Counted from the first letter of the stretch, positions 55,661 through 64,000 are shown. The stretch is DNA of 64,000 nt from Paenibacillus aceris (GCF_017874035.1 NZ_JAGGKV010000007.1:1-64000); one strand, 5' to 3'. Notes: generated by a model from the letters alone, not told the origin. Made by a program: numbers and translations.

Positions 55661-57103
55661 GTGAAAGTGAACCGAACCAATGAACTCCTCACGGGTCTTT
55701 ATGATTGGATTTTGTCTGTGTCGGTCATGGCTGCCGTTACGGTCGTGTTGATCATGCTGGCCCAGCGCATCTTGCATAAACGGATAAAACCTAGATGGCA
55801 GTACCTCATGTGGTTGTTGGTGATAGTAAGACTGCTCTTACCTTGGGACCTGGAGAGCAATTTAAGCATTTATAATTGGCTAACGTACCCGGGTACGATT
55901 CACGAACTCGATCCAGCAGCTCAGTTAGGAACACAATCAGAACATGTTGTGATAGAGTCAGCAAAGGGTTTCTTCTATCGGTATTCGATGTATATATGGC
56001 TGCTAGGCACTGCAATTTTCGGGATCTACACAATTGTGATCAACCGTAGGTTTTCGTTGAAACTGACAAATGAAACGAGACCGATGACGGATATCGGTGT
56101 GCTGACATTGTTCTCTCAATGTCAAAAGGTAATGTCTGTACATAAACCTGTCGCGCTAGTCGTATCGGACAAATTAAGTACGCCGACGCTTTTTGGATTC
56201 AAGCGCCCTCGGTTAGTTATGCCGCAAACGGTTTTAAACAGCTTAAGCCAGGAACAGCTAAGGCATGTATTTCTGCACGAATTAGCCCATTGCAAACGCA
56301 ATGATATTGGAATCAATTGGATCATGCAATTTTTGTTGATTATTCACTGGTTTAACCCTGTTCTTTGGTACGCACATCAGCGGATGCGTGAAGACCAGGA
56401 GATTGCAAGCGACGCTCTAGCGCTTACTTACCTTGATCCTGATAAAAGAGAAGATTACGGATATACGCTTATTCAACTACTTGAAAGCTGTGCACGTCCC
56501 GTGAGTGTGCCGGGCAATGTTAATTTATCCGGGAGCAAAGCACAGTTAAAAAGGAGGATTATCATGATAAAGCAGTTTCAATTTAACTCGTATCGTTGGT
56601 CGTTCGTTGGTTTAGCAGCCGTTCTCATCATTAGCGGATGTTCATTAACGAATGCAAAAGTGGATCAAAAGTCCGCGGAGTCAACTTCGTCGGTTGTTGA
56701 TCAAAAAACTGTTGATCAAAAAACGACAGACACAAGTACGCCAAAACCGGAGACGGGCAAAACGACAGAATCGGGAACAGTCGTTGAAACAAAGCCTGGC
56801 GAAACGACCGCGCCAACGCCGTCAGAAGAGCCGAAGCCAACGTCGACATCCCCAGTCGTGAAGGAGACATCGCCGCAAACGGCAGCCCCATCTACGCCTG
56901 AGTTAAGGCCAGCTCCTACAGCAGCACCTGCTGGGCAGCGAGTAGAGGAATCAAGATCAGCGACTGCTGAGCAGCGGCGGGCAGAGGAATCAAGACGAGC
57001 GGCGGCAGCCGTGCAGCCGGTGAGCGAGCCAAGGCAAGCGCCAGTAGTGAAGCCAGCGGAGGAATCAAGACCGGCGCCAGTCGCTCAGGTAGTGTCGCAA
57101 TGA
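55661..57103 (+). CDS. M56 family (BlaR1-type) membrane metalloprotease lacking a penicillin-sensor domain
   Basis: The 480-residue protein has four membrane segments and the zinc site HELAH (206-210) with Glu247 (EDQEIASDALAL), so the protease looks active. After a further membrane helix (about 313-328, ending ISGC) the extracytoplasmic part is only a Pro/Thr/Glu- and then Arg/Ala/Glu-rich low-complexity tail of about 150 residues. Classical BlaR1 has a transpeptidase-like penicillin-binding domain there. It probably cleaves the adjacent BlaI in response to some other cue. The start is GTG. Confidence 0.9.
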   Translation: MKVNRTNELLTGLYDWILSVSVMAAVTVVLIMLAQRILHKRIKPRWQYLMWLLVIVRLLLPWDLESNLSIYNWLTYPGTIHELDPAAQLGTQSEHVVIESAKGFFYRYSMYIWLLGTAIFGIYTIVINRRFSLKLTNETRPMTDIGVLTLFSQCQKVMSVHKPVALVVSDKLSTPTLFGFKRPRLVMPQTVLNSLSQEQLRHVFLHELAHCKRNDIGINWIMQFLLIIHWFNPVLWYAHQRMREDQEIASDALALTYLDPDKREDYGYTLIQLLESCARPVSVPGNVNLSGSKAQLKRRIIMIKQFQFNSYRWSFVGLAAVLIISGCSLTNAKVDQKSAESTSSVVDQKTVDQKTTDTSTPKPETGKTTESGTVVETKPGETTAPTPSEEPKPTSTSPVVKETSPQTAAPSTPELRPAPTAAPAGQRVEESRSATAEQRRAEESRRAAAAVQPVSEPRQAPVVKPAEESRPAPVAQVVSQ

Positions 57104-57126
57104 TGCTACGTAGCGGTTAGCTAAAT

Positions 57127-57160
57127 ACGAAGGCACCCTGGATGGGTGCCTTCGTCATTT
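57127..57160 (+). terminator. Terminator of the blaI-M56 operon
   Basis: Perfect 12-base arms ACGAAGGCACCC (57127-57138) and GGGTGCCTTCGT (57144-57155), followed by CATTTTC. Confidence 0.92.
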
Positions 57161-57281
57161 TCTAAACTTGCAGCCTACCGTTCAAGCAGCTAAAGTTAAA
57201 CAAGGCCCTACCTGAGTTGCCAGATGTCGAATGGATATACTAGGTGATGTCGCGGGGGAACAATAATAAGAGGTGAAAGTA

Positions 57282-57725
57282 ATGAGAAACCTATATACGA
57301 TTGGTTTTGCTGAGAAATCCTTACGGACCTTTGTGAATCATCTGCGCGAAAATCAGGTGACCAAGGTTGTTGATACTAGGCTGAATAATATATCGCAGCT
57401 AGCGGGTTATGCGAAAAAGGAAGATTTAACATACATTTTGGAGCTAGTGAACATCAAATATGCGCATGAGCTTGATCTAGCACCAACCAAGGAGATTCTG
57501 GAAGCGATTAAGAAGAAGCAAATCTCCTGGGGAGAATTTGAAAAAATCTATATAGACTTAATCGCTGAACGAAAGATAGAACGGAAGATAGATGTCTTTT
57601 TGGAAAAAGAAGAGGCCGTATGCTTCTTGTGCAGCGAACATAAGCCGCATCAGTGCCATAGAAGGTTGATCGCTGAATACTTAAGGGAGTTTAATAAGGA
57701 TATCCAAATTCATCATTTATACTAA
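57282..57725 (+). CDS. DUF488 family protein
   Basis: From the ATG at 57282 the protein has 147 residues: MRNLYTIGFAEKSLRTFVNH, VVDTRLNN and CFLCSEHKPHQCHRRLIAEYL. This is the DUF488 signature with its conserved CxxC...CHR cluster. The biochemical role is not established. AGAGGTG lies ahead of this ATG; a GTG three codons upstream overlaps it. It is flanked by two strong terminators and is transcribed alone. Confidence 0.9.
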   Translation: MRNLYTIGFAEKSLRTFVNHLRENQVTKVVDTRLNNISQLAGYAKKEDLTYILELVNIKYAHELDLAPTKEILEAIKKKQISWGEFEKIYIDLIAERKIERKIDVFLEKEEAVCFLCSEHKPHQCHRRLIAEYLREFNKDIQIHHLY

Positions 57726-57744
57726 AGGGATGCAGAGCCAAACG

Positions 57745-57786
57745 AAAAAACATCAATCGGACATGAAGTCTGACTGATGTTTTTTG
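57745..57786 (+). terminator. Terminator after the DUF488 gene
   Basis: AAAAAACATCA/TGATGTTTTTT with an inner TCGGAC/GTCTGA extension. Highly symmetrical, so it could act in both directions. Confidence 0.9.
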
Positions 57787-57980
57787 CTGTCCTGCCATCT
57801 CAAACTGGTCAACGGCCGCTTAACGTAGTACCGGTTTCAAGTAAGGTCTTCATGCCACGCGAATTTCGCCTCGTAGATGGCAAGCTTGTTGATCAGCGTG
57901 CTTGTTTCGATACTGGAACGCTTTTGCCTCAAATCCAAGCTCGATAATTTCTGATGAAAACGAACAAAGGAGATGTTGGA

Positions 57981-58052
57981 ATGAAAACGATGGAACAGAT
58001 GAATATAGAGACGGTAACAGCGTTTATTGAGGCTTTTTGGAATCAAAATTAG
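57981..58052 (+). pseudogene. Truncated gene fragment (23 codons) ending in a dispersed repeat
   Basis: AAAGGAG is followed by ATG and a 23-codon frame MKTMEQMNIETVTAFIEAFW(NQN) that looks like the start of a longer helical protein, possibly of the SnoaL/NTF2 kind (weak inference). The TAG stop at 58050-58052 is the first three bases of the dispersed repeat TAGCGCCCTGTAGTTCC. The rest of the gene is absent. The 57787-57980 stretch before it holds no intact gene. A minus-strand frame there (RQKRSSIETSTLINKLAIYE) may be a MerR-like remnant. Confidence 0.5.
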
Positions 58053-58070
58053 CGCCCTGTAGTTCCTTAT
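58050..58070 (+). repeat. Short dispersed repeat copy
   Basis: TAGCGCCCTGTAGTTCC (58050-58066) recurs at 55032-55048, and its core CTGTAGTTCC-TTAT recurs inverted at 37271-37285. All copies are intergenic. The family extends further in none of the flanks that I could align. Confidence 0.5.
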
Positions 58071-58074
58071 CCCC

Positions 58075-58127
58075 AAAAAAGAGGGTACCCTCCGGTCATT
58101 TTCATGGCTTTTGGGTTACCCTCTTTT
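58075..58127 (-). terminator. Terminator after the catalase gene
   Basis: Arms AAAGAGGGTACCC and GGGTTACCCTCTTT pair with a single bulge around a 22-base loop, and lie directly behind the catalase stop codon at 58131. Confidence 0.88.
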
Positions 58128-58130
58128 GTC

Positions 58131-59696
58131 CTAATATCCATCCGAACGTTTTCCGGCTTGCTCCGCTAGTTCGGCTCCTTCTTTGTTAGAGGATGAGCCC
58201 AAATGCTCAGACGTCGCCTTAGCCCGGGCGAGAGCTTCCGAGACACGCTTGCCATAATCTTGATCCGCATTGGTGAAATGCGTGAGCATCTTCTCCTGAA
58301 TATGCGGCTTGCACACTTTGAGCGCTTCCGCCAGGTTCAAGATCAGATCCTCGCGTACCCACTCCTCAAAGCTGCGGTAGGTATCTCCCGCTTGTCCGAA
58401 GTCGTTGGTGCGGCTCAGCTTCTCACGAACGAGCTTAGCCTGATAGGCAGGCTCGTGCTCTTTGCCGGAAGGCGCAGCTTCTTTGAGCCCGCCGAGAGAG
58501 GAGGGCTCGTAGTTGACATGCGGGTTCTGCCCGGGGGCTTTATCGACGACGAAAGCCATCTGCCCATCCCGTTGATTCGTCGCGATGCGTGTTCGCGGGG
58601 CATTGATCGGAAGCTGCAGATAGTTTGTGCCGACCCTGTGGCGCTGGGTGTCGGAGTAGGAGAAGGTTCGGCCTTGAAGGAGCTTATCGTCCGAGAAATC
58701 CAAACCGTCTACGAGAACTCCTGTACCGAAGGCCGACTGCTCCACCTCGGCGAAATAATTTTCGGGATTTCGGTTCAGCACCATTTTGCCCACAGGAAGA
58801 AAAGGAAATTGCTCATGATCCCATAGCTTGGTAGGGTCAAGCGGATCAAAGTCGAGCTCGGGATGCTCGTCGTCACTCAATATTTGCACGCAGAGCTCCC
58901 ACTCCGGATAGTCTCCACGCTCAATCGCTTCATACAAATCCTGCGTAGCATGTGAGGCGTTTTTGGCTTGAATGCGCTCGGCTTCCTGCTGTGTCAGGTT
59001 TTTCATGCCTTGTTTCAACGGCTGCCAGTGATATTTAACGAGAACAGCTTCTCCCGCTTGGTTGACCCACTTATACGTGTTTACACCTGAGCCCTGCATC
59101 TGCCGGTAGTTGGCCGGAATACCCCATGGGGAGAAGAGGAAGGTGATCATATGCGTAGCTTCTGGCGTATTGGAAACGAAGTCAAACATTCGCTCCGGGT
59201 TGGACAGATTAGTGACAGGATCAGGTTTGAAGGCATGTACCATATCAGGAAACTTGAGCGGATCGCGAATAAAGAAAATCTTCAGGTTGTTGCCGACCAA
59301 ATCCCAATTTCCATCCTCCGTATAAAATTTAGTGGCGAAGCCGCGCGGATCGCGCAGCGTTTCAGGTGAATGACCGCCATGCACGACGGTAGAGAAGCGC
59401 ACAAACACAGGCGTCTGCTTGCCAGCCTCTTGAAAAAGCTTAGCACGCGTATAGTTGGCAACCGGTTCATTGCCGACTTTCCCGTAGGCTTCAAAATAGC
59501 CGTGAGCCCCGGCGCCGCGGGCATGTACAACCCGTTCAGGGATGCGTTCCCGGTCGAAGTGGGATATTTTTTCGATGTAGTGGTAGTTTTCGAGTGTGGA
59601 TGGCCCGCGATTTCCGACTGTTCGAATGTTTTGATTATCCGAAATGGGGTGGCCCTGTCGATTCGTTAGAGTCATATCCTGATTGTCCATATCCAT
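58131..59696 (-). CDS. Haem catalase (monofunctional)
   Basis: The enzyme dismutates hydrogen peroxide. The 521-residue protein shows the active-site histidine His58 in [11 protein letters not shown], the catalytic asparagine in [14 protein letters not shown] and the haem-ligand tyrosine in [33 protein letters not shown] is also typical. The C-terminal region after about 480 is short, so this is a small-subunit catalase. AAAGGAGG precedes the ATG. No PerR box was found in the 157-base gap upstream. Which paralog (vegetative or spore) it is cannot be decided. Confidence 0.97.
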   Translation of the reverse strand: MDMDNQDMTLTNRQGHPISDNQNIRTVGNRGPSTLENYHYIEKISHFDRERIPERVVHARGAGAHGYFEAYGKVGNEPVANYTRAKLFQEAGKQTPVFVRFSTVVHGGHSPETLRDPRGFATKFYTEDGNWDLVGNNLKIFFIRDPLKFPDMVHAFKPDPVTNLSNPERMFDFVSNTPEATHMITFLFSPWGIPANYRQMQGSGVNTYKWVNQAGEAVLVKYHWQPLKQGMKNLTQQEAERIQAKNASHATQDLYEAIERGDYPEWELCVQILSDDEHPELDFDPLDPTKLWDHEQFPFLPVGKMVLNRNPENYFAEVEQSAFGTGVLVDGLDFSDDKLLQGRTFSYSDTQRHRVGTNYLQLPINAPRTRIATNQRDGQMAFVVDKAPGQNPHVNYEPSSLGGLKEAAPSGKEHEPAYQAKLVREKLSRTNDFGQAGDTYRSFEEWVREDLILNLAEALKVCKPHIQEKMLTHFTNADQDYGKRVSEALARAKATSEHLGSSSNKEGAELAEQAGKRSDGY

Positions 59697-59853
59697 TGAG
59701 CTGCATTCATCCTCCTTTAATCAATAACAGTAACTTTTGCTGAACGATGGAAAATTATTCTGGTCGTTAAGTTTTCATTTGGCCTGAAAATGTGCTTAAA
59801 TCACTAGGAGGAATCATAGTAGAAATAAACATACGAAATGGAGTCAATCAATC

Positions 59854-60195
59854 ATGTCGAATTTGCCAAACTGCCCGAAATGTCAATCTGAATACACATA
59901 TGAAGATGGAAGCCTCTTGATTTGCCCGGAATGCGCGCATGAATGGAGTGGTAATGCGGACGTTGAATCCAAAGAGGATGTCAAGGTTGTAAGAGACGCC
60001 AATGGAAATGTCCTGAATGATGGAGATTCCGTCACGGTCATTAAAGATTTGAAAGTAAAAGGAAGCTCGTTGGTTATTAAAATAGGCACCAAAGTCAAAA
60101 ACATTCGACTAATTGAGGGCGATCACGACATTGATTGCAAAATCGACAGTTTTGGCGCCATGAAGTTAAAATCCGAATTTGTTAAAAAGATTTAA
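59854..60195 (+). CDS. yjdM: PhnA/YjdM family zinc-ribbon protein
   Basis: The 113-residue protein has an N-terminal zinc ribbon with two CxxC pairs (CPKC and CPEC). The conserved PhnA domain follows ([38 protein letters not shown]). The name comes from a phosphonate operon context in E. coli, but no phosphonate genes are present here. The function is unknown. It is divergent from the catalase gene. Confidence 0.93.
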   Translation: MSNLPNCPKCQSEYTYEDGSLLICPECAHEWSGNADVESKEDVKVVRDANGNVLNDGDSVTVIKDLKVKGSSLVIKIGTKVKNIRLIEGDHDIDCKIDSFGAMKLKSEFVKKI

Positions 60196-60350
60196 CTCAA
60201 AGACCGGCGAAGTGTATCTACTTTTTCTCGCCTTGTGTATTGCCTGATCGTCGGTTTTCCTAAGCGGGGTTAGCTGATCTGCATAGGAGGTTTAAAGAAC
60301 GTTTATGGCGAATACATAGTGGAGTCGTTCAAGATTACCGGAGGTGGAAG

Positions 60351-61367
60351 ATGAAAGCGCTATTTATTGGAGGAACAGGAACAATTAGTTCGGCAATTAC
60401 GAAGCAGCTGCTAGAAAGTGGATGCGAACTTCATCTGCTGAATAGGGGCACAAGAAATGAATCCTTGCCGGCGGGAGCTAACCTGCTGACGGCAGACATT
60501 CGGGATGAAGAACATGTCGCTAGGCTAATTGAACACTTGGAGTTCGATGTCGTTGCGGATTTCATCGCGTTTGAACCGGCCCAGCTGGAGAGAGATTACC
60601 GCTTATTTCAAGGTAAAACGAAACAATTTATGTTCATAAGCTCAGCTTCTGCGTACCAGACGCCGCTGTCTGACTATAGAATTACGGAAGGGACGCCGTT
60701 GTCCAATCCCTACTGGGAGTACTCGAGGAACAAAATTGCCTGCGAAGAATATTTGATCAAGCAGTACCGTGACCATGGCTTTCCTATTACGATCGTTCGG
60801 CCAAGCCATACGTATGATGAACGTTCCATCCCTCTTGGCGTGCATGGCAGTAAGGGGAGCTGGCAGGTTGCTCAGCGCATGTTGGAGAACAAACCCGTTA
60901 TCATTCACGGGGACGGGACTTCCCTGTGGACGATGACGCACAATAGCGATTTTGCTAAGGGCTTTATTGGCCTCATGGGCAATATTCATGCCATTGGGGA
61001 GTCCGTACATATCACTTCCGATGAAACGCTGACCTGGAATCAAATTTATGAATCCATTGCCGATGCGCTAGGGGTTAAGCTCCAGGCAGTCCATGTTTCA
61101 TCTGAATTTTTGGATGCATGCAGCAAGGAGAATTACAGAGGCGGCTTGCTCGGGGATAAGTCGAATTCCGTCGTCTTTGATAATGCTAAGCTGAAGCGGC
61201 TTGTTCCCGAATTCGTTGCCACTACCCGGTTCGATCAAGGGATCAAGGCGACGGTTGCCAACATTCTGGCTCACCCCGAATTGCAAAGGGAAGATCAGGA
61301 ATTCGATCAATGGTGTGACAAGGTCATTCATGCTTTGGATGTGGCCGTTAAGGCAATTAGGGAATAG
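60351..61367 (+). CDS. NAD-dependent epimerase/dehydratase family protein
   Basis: The 338-residue protein has an N-terminal Rossmann fold (MKALFIGGTGTISSAITKQL) and the YSRNKIACEE motif with the Tyr and Lys expected for the short-chain dehydrogenase fold. It is of the atypical or extended class that acts on nucleotide sugars or similar. The substrate cannot be inferred. It starts at ATG behind GGAGGTGG and is followed by DUF4180 after 19 bases. Confidence 0.9.
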   Translation: MKALFIGGTGTISSAITKQLLESGCELHLLNRGTRNESLPAGANLLTADIRDEEHVARLIEHLEFDVVADFIAFEPAQLERDYRLFQGKTKQFMFISSASAYQTPLSDYRITEGTPLSNPYWEYSRNKIACEEYLIKQYRDHGFPITIVRPSHTYDERSIPLGVHGSKGSWQVAQRMLENKPVIIHGDGTSLWTMTHNSDFAKGFIGLMGNIHAIGESVHITSDETLTWNQIYESIADALGVKLQAVHVSSEFLDACSKENYRGGLLGDKSNSVVFDNAKLKRLVPEFVATTRFDQGIKATVANILAHPELQREDQEFDQWCDKVIHALDVAVKAIRE

Positions 61368-61386
61368 GGTCAAAGGTGGATGGAAA

Positions 61387-61755
61387 ATGAACATAACGGT
61401 TGATATTAGAAACAACTCCAAGGTTGCTATTGTGGAGAGCGATGGAATTCTTATAAGCGACGTGCAAGAGGCATTGGACTTCATGGCGTCTGTTCGATAT
61501 ACGGAAGATTGCCATAAAATTTTGATGAGCAAATCCAACATGACGGAAGACTTCTTCGAGCTCAAAACCCGGCTTGCGGGTGACATTTTGCAGAAGTTTA
61601 CGAATTACCAGGTGAAAATCGCCATTGTTGGGGATTTCGACGTGTATGATAGCAAAAGTTTGAGGGACTTTATCTATGAATGCAACCAAGGCAGCTCCTT
61701 CTTCTTCTTCAAAGAGAGAGAGGCAGCGCTTGACGCTCTGCATAATGCCGGTTAA
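61387..61755 (+). CDS. DUF4180 family protein
   Basis: From the ATG at 61387 the protein has 122 residues: MNITVDIRNNSKVAIVESDG, ILISDVQEALDFMASVRY and a C terminus ending FFFFKEREAALDAL. This matches the DUF4180 family, whose function is unknown. The fold is probably STAS-like alpha/beta. AGGTGG lies ahead of the start. It appears cotranscribed with the epimerase and the VOC protein. Confidence 0.88.
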   Translation: MNITVDIRNNSKVAIVESDGILISDVQEALDFMASVRYTEDCHKILMSKSNMTEDFFELKTRLAGDILQKFTNYQVKIAIVGDFDVYDSKSLRDFIYECNQGSSFFFFKEREAALDALHNAG

Positions 61756-61791
61756 CCATGATAGTTAGAATAGCTGTCGGAGGGATTCTTA

Positions 61792-62160
61792 ATGAGCAAG
61801 GTGTTACGCTTTGAAATGCAAGTACCGGACCCGGAAAGAATGATTGAGTTCTATTCGAAAGCATTCGGATGGAAGTTTTCCAAATTCCCGGGACCGCAAG
61901 ATTACTGGTTTATTCAAACCGGAGAGACGGATGAAAAAGGCATTGACGGTGGGTTAATGAAGTCCCCTGACGGTGCTGCCAGAACGGTAAATTCGATCGA
62001 GGTTTCCTCGATCGATGATTACTTAGCCTCCATTACCGCGAATGGAGGAACCATAGTTGTTCCCAAAATGAGTATGCCAGGAATGGGATACCTCGCGTAT
62101 TTTACGGACCCTAGCGGCATGATACTGGGTGTTTCGCAAGCGGACCCGAACGCACGGTAA
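61792..62160 (+). CDS. VOC family (glyoxalase-like) protein
   Basis: The 122-residue protein has the paired beta-alpha-beta-beta-beta modules of the vicinal oxygen chelate superfamily: RFEMQVPDPERMIEFYSKAF and YFTDPSGMILGVSQ. Members act as glyoxalases, dioxygenases or resistance proteins; this one cannot be assigned. It follows DUF4180 by 36 bases and ends at a strong terminator. Confidence 0.9.
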   Translation: MSKVLRFEMQVPDPERMIEFYSKAFGWKFSKFPGPQDYWFIQTGETDEKGIDGGLMKSPDGAARTVNSIEVSSIDDYLASITANGGTIVVPKMSMPGMGYLAYFTDPSGMILGVSQADPNAR

Positions 62161-62167
62161 AACAAAG

Positions 62168-62212
62168 AAAAGGCACCTATTCCTCCATCTTTGGAGGGAA
62201 CGGTGCCTTTTT
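62168..62212. terminator. Terminator between the VOC and aldo/keto reductase genes
   Basis: Arms AAAAGGCACC and GGTGCCTTTT with an inner CTCC/GGAG pairing. Its symmetry lets it serve both converging transcripts. Confidence 0.92.
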
Positions 62213-62224
62213 CATTAGGGCAGA

Positions 62225-63070
62225 TTAAAAATCAAAGTTGTCTGGATCTGGTCCAACGCGGCGATTCTCGTTCAATACATCGATACGAGTCATCTCCTCA
62301 TCGGTTAATGAGAAGTCGAAGACGTTGGCGTTATCGATGATGCGTTGTTCTTTGGTAGACTTCGGAATCGTCACAATGCCATGCTGAAGATCCCAACGGA
62401 GAATGACTTGCGCAACCGATTTCCCGTGTGCAGAGGCGATTTCGCCAAGAACCGGATGATCGAATAGTTGCCCCTGCATGAGCGGAGACCACGCTTCTAA
62501 CTGAATGTTTTGCTCTTTGCAGTAATTCAGGAGCTCTTTCTGCGTCAGGAGAGGGTGAAGCTCTACTTGGTTCACCATAGGCTTGATTTCCGCGTCTTTC
62601 ATCACATCTTCAAGATGGTGGATTTGGAAGTTGCTGACGCCGATTGCTTTCACGCGGCCCTCTTTATACAAAGTTTCCAAAGCACGCCATGCTTCTTTAT
62701 ATTTCCCTTTAACCGGCCAATGAATGAGATATAGATCCAAATAATCCAGTCCCAGCTTGGATAAGCTTGCTTCATAGGCGGCAATTGTCGACTCATAACC
62801 GAGATCGGCGTTCCACACCTTGGAGGTTACGAACAAGTCCTCTCTAGCGAGTCCTGTTTCAGAAAGCGCTTCGGAGATGGCTTGTCCGACGCCTGTTTCA
62901 TTTGCATAAACGGCTGCAGTATCAATGCTGCGGTAGCCGTTGCGGATTGCCGCTTTAACGGAGCTTATGACCTCGGAACCCTCTTCTACTTTGAAAACAC
63001 CCAGCCCAAACCAAGGCATCTGGATGCCGTTGTGCAAGGTTGTTGTGGATTGTAAATGGTTTGCTATCAT
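62225..63070 (-). CDS. Aldo/keto reductase
   Basis: The enzyme reduces aldehydes or ketones with NADPH. From the ATG at 63070 (GGAGGAAG ahead) the protein has 281 residues. The catalytic tetrad is visible as Asp and Tyr in SIDTAAVYANE, Lys in TSKVWN and His in LIHWP. VSNFQIHHLE and IPKSTKEQRIIDN complete the family pattern. It resembles the YvgN/YtbE-type reductases of Bacilli that act on methylglyoxal; the substrate is inferred. The upstream region holds a GTAC-rich inverted repeat. Confidence 0.95.
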   Translation of the reverse strand: MIANHLQSTTTLHNGIQMPWFGLGVFKVEEGSEVISSVKAAIRNGYRSIDTAAVYANETGVGQAISEALSETGLAREDLFVTSKVWNADLGYESTIAAYEASLSKLGLDYLDLYLIHWPVKGKYKEAWRALETLYKEGRVKAIGVSNFQIHHLEDVMKDAEIKPMVNQVELHPLLTQKELLNYCKEQNIQLEAWSPLMQGQLFDHPVLGEIASAHGKSVAQVILRWDLQHGIVTIPKSTKEQRIIDNANVFDFSLTDEEMTRIDVLNENRRVGPDPDNFDF

Positions 63071-63215
63071 GCTGACTTCCTCCTCAAAATAAATGTGTAT
63101 ATATTGGCGCAGGGCGCCATCGCTTGAAATCATTCAACATCATTCAACATCATCAGTATGATGTCACCTGTTGGCAAATGTTATTATGAACGATCTATGT
63201 GATAATGAATAGTAC

Positions 63216-63267
63216 GTACTTTTTAGTACCATAGGTACCTTGAAGTCCTATAGGTACTCAAAAGTAC
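63216..63267. promoter_or_regulatory. GTAC-rich inverted repeat upstream of the aldo/keto reductase gene
   Basis: Arms at 63216-63235 (GTACTTTTTAGTACC and ATAGG) and 63247-63267 are complements with one mismatch and one indel. The region contains five GGTAC or GTACC-type half-sites. Repeats of this sort are typical operators for HxlR/MarR-type redox regulators, but no such gene is in the window. A 10-base direct repeat ATCATTCAAC lies nearby at about 63131-63150. Confidence 0.55.
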
Positions 63268-63354
63268 CTAAGAAGAAGGGCAGTTTGCTTCAGGTATATC
63301 TCATAGAAGGCGCGGCCAAAATGAATGTGATAAAATGCCGGATGGAGGTGCTCC

Positions 63355-64000
63355 TTGTCGAAAAAATATTGGACGCTCGGAATGGCGGGCATTGTACTTA
63401 TCTTTTGTTTTTTTATCTTTCAGTTTCTATCTTCCACATGGAAGATTGACCATCTGGTTAAACAAATGACACCCGGCAAGGCAGGGAATGAGGCAGATAA
63501 GCACGTTGTACTTATCGCGCAAGAGCAGGACAACCCTTTCTGGAGGACGGTGGAAAAAGGGGCAAGAGAGGCTGCGGCGCAGCTGGGTATGCAAATCGAT
63601 TACATGGGTCCGATTCGTATCAATCCTGCCGAACAAACGAGTCTCTTGGAGAAGTCGATCGCTGCCAAGCCAGATGCTATTTTGCTACAAGGCATTAAAG
63701 AGCAGTCCTACGAACAGTTAATTAATAAGGCAGCAGATTTAGGTATCCCCGTAATTACAGTGGATGCGGATGCGAGAGCGAGCCGGCGACTCGCTTATGT
63801 AGGAACGGATAACAGGGAAGCGGGCAAACGCATGGGAGAGCTTGTGGTGAATGAAGCGGGAGGGAAGGGCCGCATTGGGGTCATCATCGGAAGTGAACAG
63901 GCGGATAATCAACAGCTGCGGTTGGAAGGACTCCGTTCCATGATCGCCAATCACAAAGGTTTCGAGATTGTCGCTGTTCGCTCATCGAATATTTCAAGAA
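63355..64000 (+). CDS. Sugar-type periplasmic-binding protein, N-terminal part (runs off the right edge)
   Basis: The frame starts at TTG behind GGAGGTG and is open to the window end (215 residues). An N-terminal hydrophobic segment (about 8-25) is followed by a type 1 periplasmic-binding domain: HVVLIAQEQDNPFWRTVEKG, PDAILLQGI, IPVITVDADA and VGTDNREAGKRMGELV. This is the pattern of ribose/xylose-binding proteins. The single membrane anchor without a lipobox suggests a sensor-type binding protein. In Paenibacillus such genes often precede a kinase and regulator; the continuation is not visible. Confidence 0.88.
   Translation, partial: MSKKYWTLGMAGIVLIFCFFIFQFLSSTWKIDHLVKQMTPGKAGNEADKHVVLIAQEQDNPFWRTVEKGAREAAAQLGMQIDYMGPIRINPAEQTSLLEKSIAAKPDAILLQGIKEQSYEQLINKAADLGIPVITVDADARASRRLAYVGTDNREAGKRMGELVVNEAGGKGRIGVIIGSEQADNQQLRLEGLRSMIANHKGFEIVAVRSSNISR

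Noticed and set aside
57837-58076. MerR-family regulator on the minus strand
   Set aside because: Only a coiled-coil-like stretch of about 35 residues is suggestive; there is no helix-turn-helix, and the frame crosses the gene fragment and the repeat. At most it is a remnant.
63240-63449. Plus-strand frame of 69 codons near the right end
   Set aside because: It overlaps the GTAC inverted repeat and the start of the binding-protein gene in another frame, and lacks a ribosome-binding site.

Overview
The window is the chromosomal replication origin region of a spore-forming Firmicute, most likely a Paenibacillus or close relative. The assignment rests on gene order (gyrA-gyrB-remB-recF-yaaA-dnaN-dnaA | rpmH-rnpA-spoIIIJ-jag-mnmE-mnmG-rsmG-noc-soj-spo0J), on sporulation-linked genes (spo0J, spoIIIJ, yyaC), on DUF4446, YjzC and CxxH/CxxC proteins, and on the walRKHIJ operon. 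No database search was run; all names come from recognising the protein sequences.

Left arm, minus strand (1-10.3 kb): the 5' end of a 16S rRNA gene with its leader and tandem promoters, an HD-GYP protein, gyrA, gyrB, remB, recF, the S4 protein gene yaaA, dnaN and dnaA. The origin is bipartite. One DnaA-box cluster lies upstream of dnaA (about 10.40-10.83 kb). A second lies between dnaA and dnaN and carries a readable basal unwinding module: DnaA boxes, a GC-rich step, DnaA-trios and an AT-rich stretch. Genes on both sides point away from the origin, along replication.

Right arm, plus strand (10.9-24 kb): ribosome and tRNA-modification genes, the chromosome-organisation genes noc, soj and spo0J, two perfect parS sites and one near-perfect one, a cysteine-desulfurase-like gene with a DUF3343 sulfur-carrier-like gene nearby, a mechanosensitive channel, DUF951 and tRNA-Ser(CGA).

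From 24 to 30.5 kb, between tRNA-Ser and rpsF, there is an accessory block. It holds a lipoprotein, a secreted beta-rich protein, an ABC-2 exporter and a histidine kinase/response regulator pair, and probably forms one envelope-sensing module. Its front end carries a structured element that also occurs in the leader of noc.

From 30.6 to 50 kb the conserved backbone resumes: rpsF-ssb-rpsR, mazG-like, yybS, gdpP, rplI, dnaB, purA (with a PurR operator pair and a long structured leader), an M23 peptidase, walRKHIJ, an HtrA protease, a YyzF-like protein and rlmH.

From 50 to 64 kb the content is accessory and partly decaying: a WYL regulator, a YceI pseudogene, an orphan tryptophan synthase beta-like gene, a PAS-HD-GYP protein, a BlaI/M56 pair with a complete promoter-operator, DUF488, a gene remnant that ends inside a short dispersed repeat, catalase, PhnA, an epimerase, DUF4180, a VOC protein, an aldo/keto reductase and the start of a sugar-binding protein. 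No insertion sequence, prophage or CRISPR array was seen.
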